From Fibrobacter sp. (GTDB lineage Bacteria; Fibrobacterota; Fibrobacteria; Fibrobacterales; Fibrobacteraceae): a stretch of DNA of 61,074 nucleotides. The translations under genes were made by a program, and so were the position numbers. The notes under the pieces are model-generated. The model saw only the letters and a program-made list of their open reading frames with translations. It searched no databases and was not told the DNA's origin. Shown here piece after piece: positions 27,437-36,091 of this stretch (its first letter is position 1; every line of letters starts with the position of its first letter). The stretch is taken from positions 1 through 61,074 of the forward strand of contig JAFVGH010000105.1 in the NCBI GenBank assembly GCA_017475045.1. Reading direction: 5' to 3'.

Positions 27437-27949
27437 TTACCACTTGGCCAGTGCATTGGCCACAATCAGGTCTTGCAGTTTTTCGATGGCGCGGGCCTGT
27501 CCGTGACGGTCCTCGGATTCGTTCTTGGCCACATCATAGGTTCCATCCGCCGAAAGGGACTTATTCTCGTAGATGATCTTATCCTTGACGTTGTCGTAGA
27601 ACTTGACGCTCACGCGGATTGTAACGCGGTAGGTTTCCACGTCACTGGAACTGTTGTAGTTTTCAGGCTTGTTGGTGTAGCTCAGAAGCACCATCTCGAA
27701 ATCGGCATTGGCGTTCTCGTTTACAATACGGACACCGCCGGCATTGCTCTTGAACATGTCCAGAACACCTGCGCGGATGTTGTTGGCCAGCACCGGGTCA
27801 AGAGTCTTGTCTTCCACTTCGTGGATCTGGACCGTCTTGATGTGGCTCGGGAGTGTCGACGCCGTGAAGCTGTAGCAGCCAGAAAGGAGGCTTACAAACA
27901 GGGCCACCACAGCAGAAAAAAGTATTCGGGATACGTTCCTAGAAAGCAT
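27437..27949 (-). CDS. lptE: LPS-assembly lipoprotein LptE-like
   Basis: A 170-residue lipoprotein: signal peptide ending LLSGC (C25), then YSFTASTLPSHIKTVQIHEVEDKTLDP, which is the opening of the LptE/RlpB family as seen in Bacteroidetes-type members, and a later VETYRVTIRVSVKFYD strand region. LptE plugs the LptD barrel and helps insert lipopolysaccharide in the outer membrane. The assignment rests on this pattern and is good but not certain. No ribosome site is evident. It is divergent from the cadherin gene. Confidence 0.75.
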   Translation of the reverse strand: MLSRNVSRILFSAVVALFVSLLSGCYSFTASTLPSHIKTVQIHEVEDKTLDPVLANNIRAGVLDMFKSNAGGVRIVNENANADFEMVLLSYTNKPENYNSSSDVETYRVTIRVSVKFYDNVKDKIIYENKSLSADGTYDVAKNESEDRHGQARAIEKLQDLIVANALAKW

Positions 27950-27961
27950 GGCACAAATTTA

Positions 27962-27979
27962 AAAAAATAATTATTTTTT
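27962..27979. promoter_or_regulatory. Perfect AT-only palindrome in the lptE / cadherin-gene divergent region
   Basis: A nine-plus-nine palindrome of only A and T (AAAAAATAA and its complement) lies between the two divergent starts. It could be promoter DNA or a hairpin; no function can be assigned. Confidence 0.3.
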
Positions 27980-28022
27980 AAATAAACAAATTAAAACAGT
28001 TTCCTCAAAAACGAGCCAAACC

Positions 28023-31000
28023 ATGAAATTGACTGCTTTAAAAGCCCTGAAACACATGCCTTTGGCAATAGCAATAACCGCTACTGCCGCTATATGTTTT
28101 GCACAAGATGAACCAAATATAGAGCACACTACAGTATTAATGGATCCACTTCATTTTGAGTATAATGGCACAACAATTACAGAGGCATCTGAAAGTCAAA
28201 GGCTATGGAACGAACTCTTGAAATACAAACTTTGGGGAACCAAATCCGTATCCTTTAAGAAAGCCGGCGTGAGAATCAATGAACCGAGTGGTTATACAGG
28301 ATCTGCTACTGGGAAAATCATTATTAATGGCGGAAACCACACACTTGGCGGTCCAATTATTTCAGGCGGCGACGTAGATATAAGTTACCCGGATTTTAGT
28401 GCCGATGCAGATACGATTCTTGGTGAAGCCATTCGTGCAAATATGCTCGTCCTCCCTAATTCATATAATCCAAGTAAAGTTCATTACGGAGGAACCTATT
28501 GTTTTGAACATCAAATTTATTTTGATACGCCAGATCGAATAAACGATTTAGAAAATGCTACGATTGTCGCCAAACGATTTATTCATAACGTTCACGCAAG
28601 CGGTGGAAAAATTTACGCCGATTGGAATTTGGATACAGAAGAAATAGCTGGCTTACCCGACTTGACGTCCGGCGAAGACGCTTTAGACGGCCCCTACAAC
28701 AAATGTCCCGATAAAGTGTCACAATCAGACAAGAAACTATCCGTTCCCATTCTTGACCATTCGGGTATTACATGGGAACCCGCCATAACATTGAACAGTA
28801 ATGCTAACGAGATTCAATACATTCATATTCCACCCATAACAGAAGAAGACATCAATAATAAAATATGGTACGACAAATACCTGGAACGTATTTCTCTTGA
28901 AGGGAATGCCGTAAAGATACTCTACATCCTGATGCCTACAGCATCACATAATGCTAACAAAAAAAAGGGACGTCTCACTCGTATATTTTTAAGAGACGGC
29001 CTAAACATTGAGGCCAGCAGCAATAGAATTCAAGTTGCCTACGTCAATAAGGATGCTGCATGGGACGAGGGAACTCAATCCTGGCAAAACATAGACACAG
29101 ACGCAATGACATTCGTTTCAGACGAAAAATACACAGGCAACCTTCTATTCTTTGCAAATACAGGCCTCACATGGGGTCCAACAGAAGGCGATTGGCAAGC
29201 AGATCTTCAGGGGACATATATTACGGCAGGCGATTTCAGCATCAAGCGCAATCAAATCAACATCGCAGGACAGTTGATTGCCGGCAAAGATTTTCAATTC
29301 AACACGAATTTTGACGGTACATTCCACTTTGTCCCATTCAACACCGCTGAAATCAAAACCGACATTTTTGTTAAAGACAGCTTTGAAGAAGACAATAGAA
29401 CATGGTATAATATGGATTTCTATTTAACGGACACGGCCCGTACCGACGTTTCTTTTGACTATTGTTTCGCCTTCTTCGGCATTGATGTCGACACGACAGG
29501 AGGAAAATACGATACGTTTAAGAGTGCGTCGGGTTCATTTGCTGAACCAGCCGATATCAATAAAGGCGACGCCACACATAACGTACCTTTCTGCAAAGAC
29601 GGCAACTTTGAGCATATCGTTATTGAAAAAGGACAACGTCACCTAAGCAATCCAAAACACGCAATATGGCTTCAGGTTACCGAAGATGGAAAAATCGAGG
29701 GCAACGAATACCTTTTGTTCAAAATATCAAATTTAAGTGGAGCATCAATATCGGGTACGACCATAGAAAATTTCCTTTTAGTCAAACTTGTGGACACAGA
29801 CAATCAACCACCACATTTTGTAGATATAGAAAAGCTACAGCTCGCAGTTCTAGAAAACGCAACAAAAGCTATTGCGGGAAAAATCAAGGCTGATGACGAC
29901 GAAGGTGACGCCTATTTCTATGAAATTACGGGCGGAACAGCACAAGACCTATTTGAAATCAGTCTAACGACTGGAATCGTAAAAATGAAGAACGGTATAG
30001 ACCCATTTGATTACGAAGCCTGGAAAGAAGACAATACAAAGTACACTATCAAAGTTGAACTATGCGATACTAAGGCAACATCATTCAGTACACTTTTATG
30101 TTCCGAAGCAACCTTCTCAATCAACATTACCGATGTCAATGAAAAACCATTCTTTGACTACAAGGATGCTGACAAAAAAGAAATCCTGATTCCTGAAAAT
30201 CATACAGAAGCAACTGTAAAAACAGCGGACACAGACATCTTCAGCAAAGAGAGCCAGTTCACCAATAACGAAGTTATCGCCCTTGACGGAGACACAGACA
30301 TCTTTGGAATAACTAAAGACGGAACCATCTTCGTACAGGAAGGTGCTATTATTGATTATGAAAAAAGATCAACCTATTCGCTCAAATTACGTATCCGTGA
30401 CGCAACGAAAGCCGACAACAACGTATTTATTTATCCGGACCTTTATGAGGACATGGACTTTACCATTGTGGTAACAGATGTTGATGACGCGCCCAAATTC
30501 AGCAAGTCTTCTTATGAAGGTTTCCTTGACGAAAATTCTGCTAAAGGGACAACCATTAAATTTGACCAACCTATCGTAGCAACTACAACCCAGAAAGGAG
30601 CATTCATCTCTTACTCCTTTATTGACCAGTCCAAACTATTCACTTTCAATCCAGAAACCCGTACCATCACTCTAGCAAAAGACGCTACTCTTGATTTTGA
30701 ATCAACAAAGCCTTATAAGTTGAAAGTCATCGCATCATACGATGTTGGAGACGAAAATCATACTGTATTTACGGACACTGCAGATGTCATTATCAAGCTA
30801 AACGACATTAACGAAAAGCCGGCCATTACAGCCGCTGAATTCAGCGTTGACGAAAACGCCAAGGAAGGTACAGTCATCGGTACAGTCAAGGCTACCGATC
30901 CAGACGCAAACTCCAAGTTTACATTTGCTCTGAGCACAGACAATCCTTACGTAACCGTTTCGGCTAACGGCGAAATCAGGGTAAAGAAGGGCGCCATAAT

Positions 31001-31373
31001 CGATTACGAAAAGATGAAGGAATTCACCGTCAAGGTAAAAGTCACAGACGCAGGTGGACTTTCCGACGAAAAGGAATTCAAGATCAAGGTCAACGACCTC
31101 AAGGAAGAAACGAAAACAGGCATTATAATCACCCGCGACATCCAGCTGAACTTTATCGACGGCACCCTTATCGCCAACAAGGCTGGCCTTGTGCAGGTCA
31201 AGTTCTTTGATATGCTGGGCCACCAGGTTGCAAACATCGAGAAATACGTTTCGGCAGGAACGTCCAACATCGGCATAGAAAACGAAAATATCAGCGCAGG
31301 AGCATATCTCGTTCAAGTGAAATTTAACGGTATACGGCTGCAGAAGGGCGTTCAGGTAAGGCCTTCGAGATAA
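28023..31373 (+). CDS. Large secreted protein with cadherin repeats and C-terminal sorting-type domain
   Basis: A 1116-residue surface or secreted protein. A signal peptide (ending ICFAQ, about residue 28) leads to a ~560-residue region I do not recognise, rich in Asn and Asp. Four cadherin-like repeats follow, starting near 592, 703, 818 and 927, with calcium-site motifs DVNEKP, DVDDAP and DINEKP. The last ~80 residues (QVKFFDMLGHQV...AGAYLVQVKFNG) look like the C-terminal domain used by type IX-like secretion and recur in other proteins here. The first 2.8 kb is AT-rich, while the last cadherin repeat and tail have the codon use of core genes. Confidence 0.8.
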   Translation: MKLTALKALKHMPLAIAITATAAICFAQDEPNIEHTTVLMDPLHFEYNGTTITEASESQRLWNELLKYKLWGTKSVSFKKAGVRINEPSGYTGSATGKIIINGGNHTLGGPIISGGDVDISYPDFSADADTILGEAIRANMLVLPNSYNPSKVHYGGTYCFEHQIYFDTPDRINDLENATIVAKRFIHNVHASGGKIYADWNLDTEEIAGLPDLTSGEDALDGPYNKCPDKVSQSDKKLSVPILDHSGITWEPAITLNSNANEIQYIHIPPITEEDINNKIWYDKYLERISLEGNAVKILYILMPTASHNANKKKGRLTRIFLRDGLNIEASSNRIQVAYVNKDAAWDEGTQSWQNIDTDAMTFVSDEKYTGNLLFFANTGLTWGPTEGDWQADLQGTYITAGDFSIKRNQINIAGQLIAGKDFQFNTNFDGTFHFVPFNTAEIKTDIFVKDSFEEDNRTWYNMDFYLTDTARTDVSFDYCFAFFGIDVDTTGGKYDTFKSASGSFAEPADINKGDATHNVPFCKDGNFEHIVIEKGQRHLSNPKHAIWLQVTEDGKIEGNEYLLFKISNLSGASISGTTIENFLLVKLVDTDNQPPHFVDIEKLQLAVLENATKAIAGKIKADDDEGDAYFYEITGGTAQDLFEISLTTGIVKMKNGIDPFDYEAWKEDNTKYTIKVELCDTKATSFSTLLCSEATFSINITDVNEKPFFDYKDADKKEILIPENHTEATVKTADTDIFSKESQFTNNEVIALDGDTDIFGITKDGTIFVQEGAIIDYEKRSTYSLKLRIRDATKADNNVFIYPDLYEDMDFTIVVTDVDDAPKFSKSSYEGFLDENSAKGTTIKFDQPIVATTTQKGAFISYSFIDQSKLFTFNPETRTITLAKDATLDFESTKPYKLKVIASYDVGDENHTVFTDTADVIIKLNDINEKPAITAAEFSVDENAKEGTVIGTVKATDPDANSKFTFALSTDNPYVTVSANGEIRVKKGAIIDYEKMKEFTVKVKVTDAGGLSDEKEFKIKVNDLKEETKTGIIITRDIQLNFIDGTLIANKAGLVQVKFFDMLGHQVANIEKYVSAGTSNIGIENENISAGAYLVQVKFNGIRLQKGVQVRPSR

Positions 31374-31379
31374 TACTTT

Positions 31380-31399
31380 ACACTCTCCGAGTGTCTTTT
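31380..31399 (+). terminator. Short hairpin after the cadherin gene
   Basis: ACACTC / GAGTGT with a three-base loop, followed by CTTTTG, six bases after the stop codon. A weak intrinsic terminator at best. Confidence 0.4.
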
Positions 31400-31401
31400 G
31401 C

Positions 31402-31408
31402 TATCTTT
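31402..31408 (+). promoter_or_regulatory. Putative -10 element (TATCTTT) for serS
   Basis: TATCTTT lies 40 bases before the serS ATG, between the preceding hairpin and a GAGG ribosome site. It matches the TATNTTT pattern found before other genes here. Confidence 0.45.
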
Positions 31409-31441
31409 ACCCGCGTAAAATTTTATCATCCGAGGCATAAA

Positions 31442-32728
31442 ATGCTTGACATCAAGAAAATCCGCGAAAATCCGGAATACTACATTGCTGAAACCGAAAA
31501 GAAATACACGACCGTGAGCCTGAAGGACGTTCTCGCCATCGATAACGAACGCCGCCCGCTCCTCACCGAAGTGGAACGCCTCAAGAGCGAACGCAACGCC
31601 GAATCCAAGCGCATCGGCGACCTCAAGAAGAAGGGCGAGAACGCTGACGAAGCCGTAGCCGCCATGCGTGCCCTGGGCGACAAGATCGACGAGCTGGACA
31701 AGAAGCTCAAGGACCTCGACTACAAGCAGACCGAAATGCTCATGCACGTGCCGAACATCGCCCCGCGTTCCCCGGAAGGCAAGGACAGTTCGGACAACGT
31801 GGTCGAGAAGGACGGCCCGATTCCTGCCGACTACTACACCAAGAACGATGACTTCGCCCGCGTGGACCACAAGACCCTGGGCGAACGCCTCGGCATCTTT
31901 GACTTTGAACGCGGCGCCAAGATTTCCGGCTCCGGCTTCCCGGTCTACCGCGGCTGGGGTTCCCGCCTGGAACGCGCCCTCATCCAGTTCTTCCTGGACG
32001 AACACATGAAGAACGGCTTCGAAGAATTCACGCCGCCGTACCTGGTGACCCGCAACACCATGCGCGGCACTGGCCAGCTCCCGAAGTTCGAAGAAGACAT
32101 GTACCGCTGCGACAAGGACGACGACCTGTTCCTCATCCCGACCGCAGAAGTGCCTCTGACCAACCTCTATGCCGGCGAAGTGATTCCGGAATCTGAACTG
32201 CCGAAGCGCATCTGCGCCTACTCCGCCTGCTTCCGCCGTGAAGCCGGTTCCTACGGCAAGGATACCCGCGGCCTTCTCCGCCTGCACCAGTTCAACAAGG
32301 TGGAAATGGTTTACTTCGCCCATCCGGAAAAGAGCTACGAAGACCACGAAGAGCTCACCCGCTTCGGTGAAATGCTCCTGGAAAAGCTGGGTCTCCCCTA
32401 CCATCGTCTGGCCCTCTGCAAGGGCGACCTGGGTTTCGGTGCAGCCAAGTGCTACGACCTGGAAGTCTACGCTCCGGTGGAAAAGAAGTGGCTCGAAGTC
32501 AGCTCCTGCAGTAACTTCGAAGACTACCAGGCACGCCGCGCCAACATCAAGACCAAGATCGGCGGCAAGAACGTCTACGTCCACACGCTGAACGGTTCTG
32601 GCCTCGCAACGCCCCGCGTGATGGTGGGCATCTGCGACAACTACCAGCAGAAAGACGGTTCTCTGTTGATTCCGGAAGTGCTGCGTCCGTATATGGGCGG
32701 CATGGAAAGGATTGAGCCGAAGAAGTAA
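31442..32728 (+). CDS. serS: Seryl-tRNA synthetase
   Basis: Charges tRNA-Ser. The 428-residue class II synthetase has the N-terminal coiled-coil arm (about 28-100), motif 1 around GSRLERALIQFFLDEH, motif 2 FRREAGSYGKDTRGLLRLHQFNKVEM and motif 3 NGSGLATPRVMVGICDNYQ. The ATG at 31442 is chosen because MLDIKKIRENPE is the family's N-terminus and a CCGAGG site precedes it; the open frame upstream is not coding. A perfect terminator follows 23 bases after the stop. Confidence 0.98.
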   Translation: MLDIKKIRENPEYYIAETEKKYTTVSLKDVLAIDNERRPLLTEVERLKSERNAESKRIGDLKKKGENADEAVAAMRALGDKIDELDKKLKDLDYKQTEMLMHVPNIAPRSPEGKDSSDNVVEKDGPIPADYYTKNDDFARVDHKTLGERLGIFDFERGAKISGSGFPVYRGWGSRLERALIQFFLDEHMKNGFEEFTPPYLVTRNTMRGTGQLPKFEEDMYRCDKDDDLFLIPTAEVPLTNLYAGEVIPESELPKRICAYSACFRREAGSYGKDTRGLLRLHQFNKVEMVYFAHPEKSYEDHEELTRFGEMLLEKLGLPYHRLALCKGDLGFGAAKCYDLEVYAPVEKKWLEVSSCSNFEDYQARRANIKTKIGGKNVYVHTLNGSGLATPRVMVGICDNYQQKDGSLLIPEVLRPYMGGMERIEPKK

Positions 32729-32751
32729 TCTAGATTCCGCAATATAATTTT

Positions 32752-32780
32752 AAGCAAGGTCTACAGACCTTGCTTTTTTT
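32752..32780 (+). terminator. Intrinsic terminator after serS
   Basis: A ten-base-pair perfect stem (AAGCAAGGTC / GACCTTGCTT) with a four-base loop, followed by TTTTT. It ends serS and lies before the convergent FISUMP gene. Confidence 0.92.
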
Positions 32781-32800
32781 ATAGTCTCTTATAATAAAAG

Positions 32801-33661
32801 CTATTTCAAGCAGCGAACAGCAAAGGCGTAATTACTCTTATCGCCTTCACCGGGGACAATCTCATCAGAACTAATCACCACGAAGCCCGCCCATTGAGCG
32901 TACGTCGTTGACTGCGAAGTCGTCCAGAAACCAGCTTGTGTTCCTACATTATCGTAGGCCCCGGCCTGTATAAAACCTACCGGAACAGCCGAGAATCCGC
33001 TACTATTCGTAGCATTGCCCCATTCCGGATATCCTGTCTGCTGAAGGCTATAGAAATTATTTTTCAGCTCAGACATAAGGTTGAACCAATCATCCATAGA
33101 AGACATACGCCATCCATCAGGACACAGACCCTGGATCGGTTCTTCGGCAAAGCACTGGTTTGTATTGCTACAAATAACTTCTTGCTTCTTAAAAACCGCT
33201 GCAGAATCTATTGCAGTCGACCAGTTGTAGAGACGACCAAATTTTTCACAGTTTTCGGTTTTTCCACTGGGACAAAAGTGGTTGTTTTTCATATTGGGAA
33301 CAGCCGTTTCGTCTGCATAGTTCAGGTTTTCCGCAAACCAGCAGCGGCTTCCTATTTTCACGGTCTTATACGATTGCCCATCTCGGGGATCGGTAAATTC
33401 GCCACCACATTCATCGGTAACAATCAGGTTACCATCACCAGAAGGCTTATTGGAAGCACTGCTCCCAGAATCGCTGGTCTTGGAAGCGCTACTCCCAGGA
33501 TTGAGCATCGCAGAAGAACTTTCTGTAGAACTTGCAGAATCTTCAACAGCAGGACCATTGACACTAGGATCCATGCCAGAAGAGTCCTCGCTCTCGTAGA
33601 TAGAGCACGCTCCCATAAGCATCCCCAGGGAAGCACCGAAAGCAACCAGCATTTTTTTCAT
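32801..33661 (-). CDS. FISUMP-domain lipoprotein
   Basis: A 286-residue lipoprotein: lipobox MLMGAC (C19), a Ser-rich linker to about residue 80, then one FISUMP domain (TIGR02145). Domain landmarks are FTDPRDGQSYKTVKIGSRCWFAENLNY, LYNWSTAI, GLCPDGWRMSSMDDW, GFSAVPVGF, AGFWTTSQS and the end AFAVRCLK. The domain is a Fibrobacter expansion of unknown function, presumably displayed on the envelope. A GGAGG site precedes the ATG; the outer-membrane protein gene lies nine bases upstream, so they are likely one transcript. Confidence 0.9.
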   Translation of the reverse strand: MKKMLVAFGASLGMLMGACSIYESEDSSGMDPSVNGPAVEDSASSTESSSAMLNPGSSASKTSDSGSSASNKPSGDGNLIVTDECGGEFTDPRDGQSYKTVKIGSRCWFAENLNYADETAVPNMKNNHFCPSGKTENCEKFGRLYNWSTAIDSAAVFKKQEVICSNTNQCFAEEPIQGLCPDGWRMSSMDDWFNLMSELKNNFYSLQQTGYPEWGNATNSSGFSAVPVGFIQAGAYDNVGTQAGFWTTSQSTTYAQWAGFVVISSDEIVPGEGDKSNYAFAVRCLK

Positions 33662-33670
33662 AACGCCTCC

Positions 33671-35167
33671 TTATAGGCTCCAGTACAGTGACACATAGCC
33701 ACCGTAGCCCATATTCATAATCATGTCCAGACCCATTTCTATGCCAAATGGGTCAATATTGTAGAACACACCCGTACGGAACTGGCTCCATTCATCCGAG
33801 TCATCTTCCGGGAACGCAAAGACCGCTGTCTCACGAATACCCACATTGGAATAACCCAGCTCAGCCTGGGCAACCGGAGCCACATAGACACGTTGCAAAC
33901 CGTCTACGATGCCTGCACCGATAAACGCACCGCCACCAACAGCCACAAACCCATCACCAGATTTTCCAAATGTCAAACGGAATCTTGCCACCCCAGTCAA
34001 ATCCGGGAGCACCGTCAAGGCTTTCTCTTCAATATCAAAATGGCGATAGCTCTTATCCAGGTAAGGTGCAAAAGCTACCGTAAGCCCAAGCCATGGGGAA
34101 AACAGGGCTTTTTTCTTCTTGTTTTGAGTCGGGGGAACTGATTCCGGAACAGGCTCTTCTTCTGACACAGCCGTCACAACCTCGTCTTCATCCGGGCCAA
34201 AATCAACACCTTCGACATTTCCCCTGTTTTCCCATACCCACTGTCCGCGCATAGAACCCACTTTCTCGCTGAATTCGACGGATCCCTTGAACTTTTGAGG
34301 GCTGCCTTTTTTTACCACCTGCGGCTCGCCATCTACCTGAACCGTCTCTTTACCGAACGAAATCCTCAAATTGCTTTCATCTGGACCGCCCGAAGAAATC
34401 CTGCTATGAAAAAGCTTTCTCCCGTTCAGGTAATAGGCGCTCCGAACCGGTCGGCCAATATCCATGTAAAGTGTCGGCACCTCGGTGGTGTCGATCTTAT
34501 AAACGGCCGAGTTTCCTTCGCTGGCCAGGCTTTCATTCAACTTTTGCAGGCGATCAATGAAATAGGGAGCAAACCCCTCGCCATCCTTTCTGACAACCAT
34601 ATCCCGGCAAGTTTTTCCCCACACCTCCGCAATTTCAAACACCTGCTTCTGGTGTCCGGGTTCATATTTCAGGGTAAAATCATAATTTGCCTGGAATCCC
34701 GTTGCCAACGGTTCCAAATCCACACCGCCATCCAGCATCAAGAACTGATCTTTAGAAAAGGCGATATCGGACAAAGCCTCGGCACAAGCCGAAATCTGAA
34801 GTTTACGATCTTCCAGTCCACGGGTCATTTCCATGTGTCCCAATCGAACCTCGCCCGTCACCTTCATATATTGGGCTTCAAACGCAGGCAAGGCCACCTG
34901 GAAAAAGTGCCAGCAATCCTCATCCATCACATCGTTGATACTAACAGATGCACAGCGATCGCTCATCTTGGAAATCTTATTGGCCTGTTCCAGCAAGGAA
35001 TCCAGGCTCTCCGTGGAGCCGGTCAGGTTGCCCTTCAATTTTTGCAATTCCACCTGACGCTGGTGAAAAATAGCGGGGTCCTGCACAAAAATACTCGTCT
35101 GCGAATATGCCGCACACACGAAAAAAGAAAATAGAGAGAACAGAACCTTTTTCACCCGAAAACCCAT
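33671..35167 (-). CDS. Secreted/outer-membrane protein with C-terminal barrel-like region, unknown function
   Basis: A 498-residue protein starting MGFRVKKVLFSLFSFFVCAAYSQ (signal peptide); the longer open frame to 35278 is not used because the signal would be internal. The N-terminal ~330 residues are soluble and unrecognised. After an acidic Pro/Glu linker and a KKKK stretch the last ~150 residues alternate short amphipathic strands with Gly/Tyr turns and end in an aromatic (VSLYWSL), as expected for an outer-membrane beta-barrel. It is divergent from lexA and nine bases upstream of a FISUMP lipoprotein, its likely partner. Confidence 0.65.
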   Translation of the reverse strand: MGFRVKKVLFSLFSFFVCAAYSQTSIFVQDPAIFHQRQVELQKLKGNLTGSTESLDSLLEQANKISKMSDRCASVSINDVMDEDCWHFFQVALPAFEAQYMKVTGEVRLGHMEMTRGLEDRKLQISACAEALSDIAFSKDQFLMLDGGVDLEPLATGFQANYDFTLKYEPGHQKQVFEIAEVWGKTCRDMVVRKDGEGFAPYFIDRLQKLNESLASEGNSAVYKIDTTEVPTLYMDIGRPVRSAYYLNGRKLFHSRISSGGPDESNLRISFGKETVQVDGEPQVVKKGSPQKFKGSVEFSEKVGSMRGQWVWENRGNVEGVDFGPDEDEVVTAVSEEEPVPESVPPTQNKKKKALFSPWLGLTVAFAPYLDKSYRHFDIEEKALTVLPDLTGVARFRLTFGKSGDGFVAVGGGAFIGAGIVDGLQRVYVAPVAQAELGYSNVGIRETAVFAFPEDDSDEWSQFRTGVFYNIDPFGIEMGLDMIMNMGYGGYVSLYWSL

Positions 35168-35271
35168 ACCAGAAATACAAAAACAAATATAACATAAAGT
35201 AACATGGCCGGATTTGCAACAACCAAACAACGTTCCAATAAAAAAATCTGAAATTTTGTGCACTGAACCTA

Positions 35272-35300
35272 TTGACAAATGCCCAATTGTGCATTATATT
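35272..35300 (+). promoter_or_regulatory. lexA promoter, sigma-70 type
   Basis: TTGACA (35272-35277), a 17-base spacer and TATATT (35295-35300), a near-perfect sigma-70 promoter, 43 bases before the lexA ATG. The LexA box fills the spacer, so LexA binding would block RNA polymerase. Confidence 0.85.
35280..35293 (+). promoter_or_regulatory. LexA box, Fibrobacter type
   Basis: TGCCCAATTGTGCA fits the Fibrobacter LexA consensus TGCNCN4GTGCA at every fixed position. It lies between the -35 and -10 of lexA, the expected place for autorepression. Confidence 0.88.
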
Positions 35301-35342
35301 TATAGTATAGAAATTCCAAACCCTTTTTTGGGGAGGTTCAAA

Positions 35343-35996
35343 ATGGAAAATTCAAGCAAGAAAAAGGACTTGACCGACCGCCAGGCCGAGATTTACGAAT
35401 ACATCAAGAAGTATTCTAGGGAAAACCACATGCCCCCTACCGTTAGGGAAATCGGCAACCATTTCGAGATTTCCTCCACCAACGGTGTCCGCTCCATCCT
35501 GGCGGCCCTAATCAAGAAGGGCTACATCAACCGTTCCCCGCGTCTCAGCCGTGGTATTGAAATTCTCGATACCGACAACGGCAAGAACGCTTCGACCGCC
35601 CGCAGCAATACCGTCGAGATTCCCATCGTAGGCCGCGTAGCCGCAGGCGCCCCCATCTTGGCCGTACAGAACCTCGAAGGTACCGTCACCGTAGACCGCG
35701 ACTTCCTCGCCTGCCGTAGCGACGTGTTCGCCCTCCGAGTCCGTGGCGACTCCATGATCGACGCAGGCATCTTCGATGGCGACCTAGTCTTTGCCCGCCA
35801 GCAGAAATCTGCCGAGCGAGGCGAAATCATCGTGGCCCAGATTGACAACGAAGCCACCGTCAAGTACTATCAGCCGTCCTCAGACCATATCGAACTCAGG
35901 CCGGCCAACCCCAAGTACCGCCCCATCATCGTGAAAAGCAACAAGGACTTTTCCATTGCCGGCCGTGTCATCGGGGTCATGCGCAAGGTGAACTAG
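35343..35996 (+). CDS. lexA: LexA repressor
   Basis: The SOS-response repressor, cleaved when RecA filaments form. The 217-residue protein has a winged-helix DNA-binding domain ([24 protein letters not shown], residues 10-41), the autocleavage site A101-G102 (VAAGAPI), the catalytic S137 (RGDSMIDAG) and K174 (ATVKYY). A strong GGGGAGG site lies before the ATG at 35343, and the promoter carries a perfect LexA box. A strong bidirectional terminator follows. It is divergent from the outer-membrane/FISUMP pair. Confidence 0.97.
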   Translation: MENSSKKKDLTDRQAEIYEYIKKYSRENHMPPTVREIGNHFEISSTNGVRSILAALIKKGYINRSPRLSRGIEILDTDNGKNASTARSNTVEIPIVGRVAAGAPILAVQNLEGTVTVDRDFLACRSDVFALRVRGDSMIDAGIFDGDLVFARQQKSAERGEIIVAQIDNEATVKYYQPSSDHIELRPANPKYRPIIVKSNKDFSIAGRVIGVMRKVN

Positions 35997-36036
35997 GGCA
36001 TCCGCGTTCCTAATTCGTCCATACCAGAACCTATAC

Positions 36037-36070
36037 AAAAAGCAGGTCCGAACACCGGGCCTGCTTTTTT
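36037..36070. terminator. Bidirectional terminator between lexA and the H1-like gene
   Basis: A ten-base stem (AAAAAGCAGG / CCTGCTTTTT) extended by a T-G pair and three more pairs around an AACAC loop. It has a T run on the plus strand and an A run on the other side, so it can serve both convergent genes. Confidence 0.9.
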
Positions 36071-36091
36071 ACGATCGACAACCTGTAACGA

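Noticed and set aside
31391..31441. Upstream extension of serS
   Set aside because: The family starts at MLDIKKIRENPE and a ribosome site precedes that ATG; the extension covers the promoter region.
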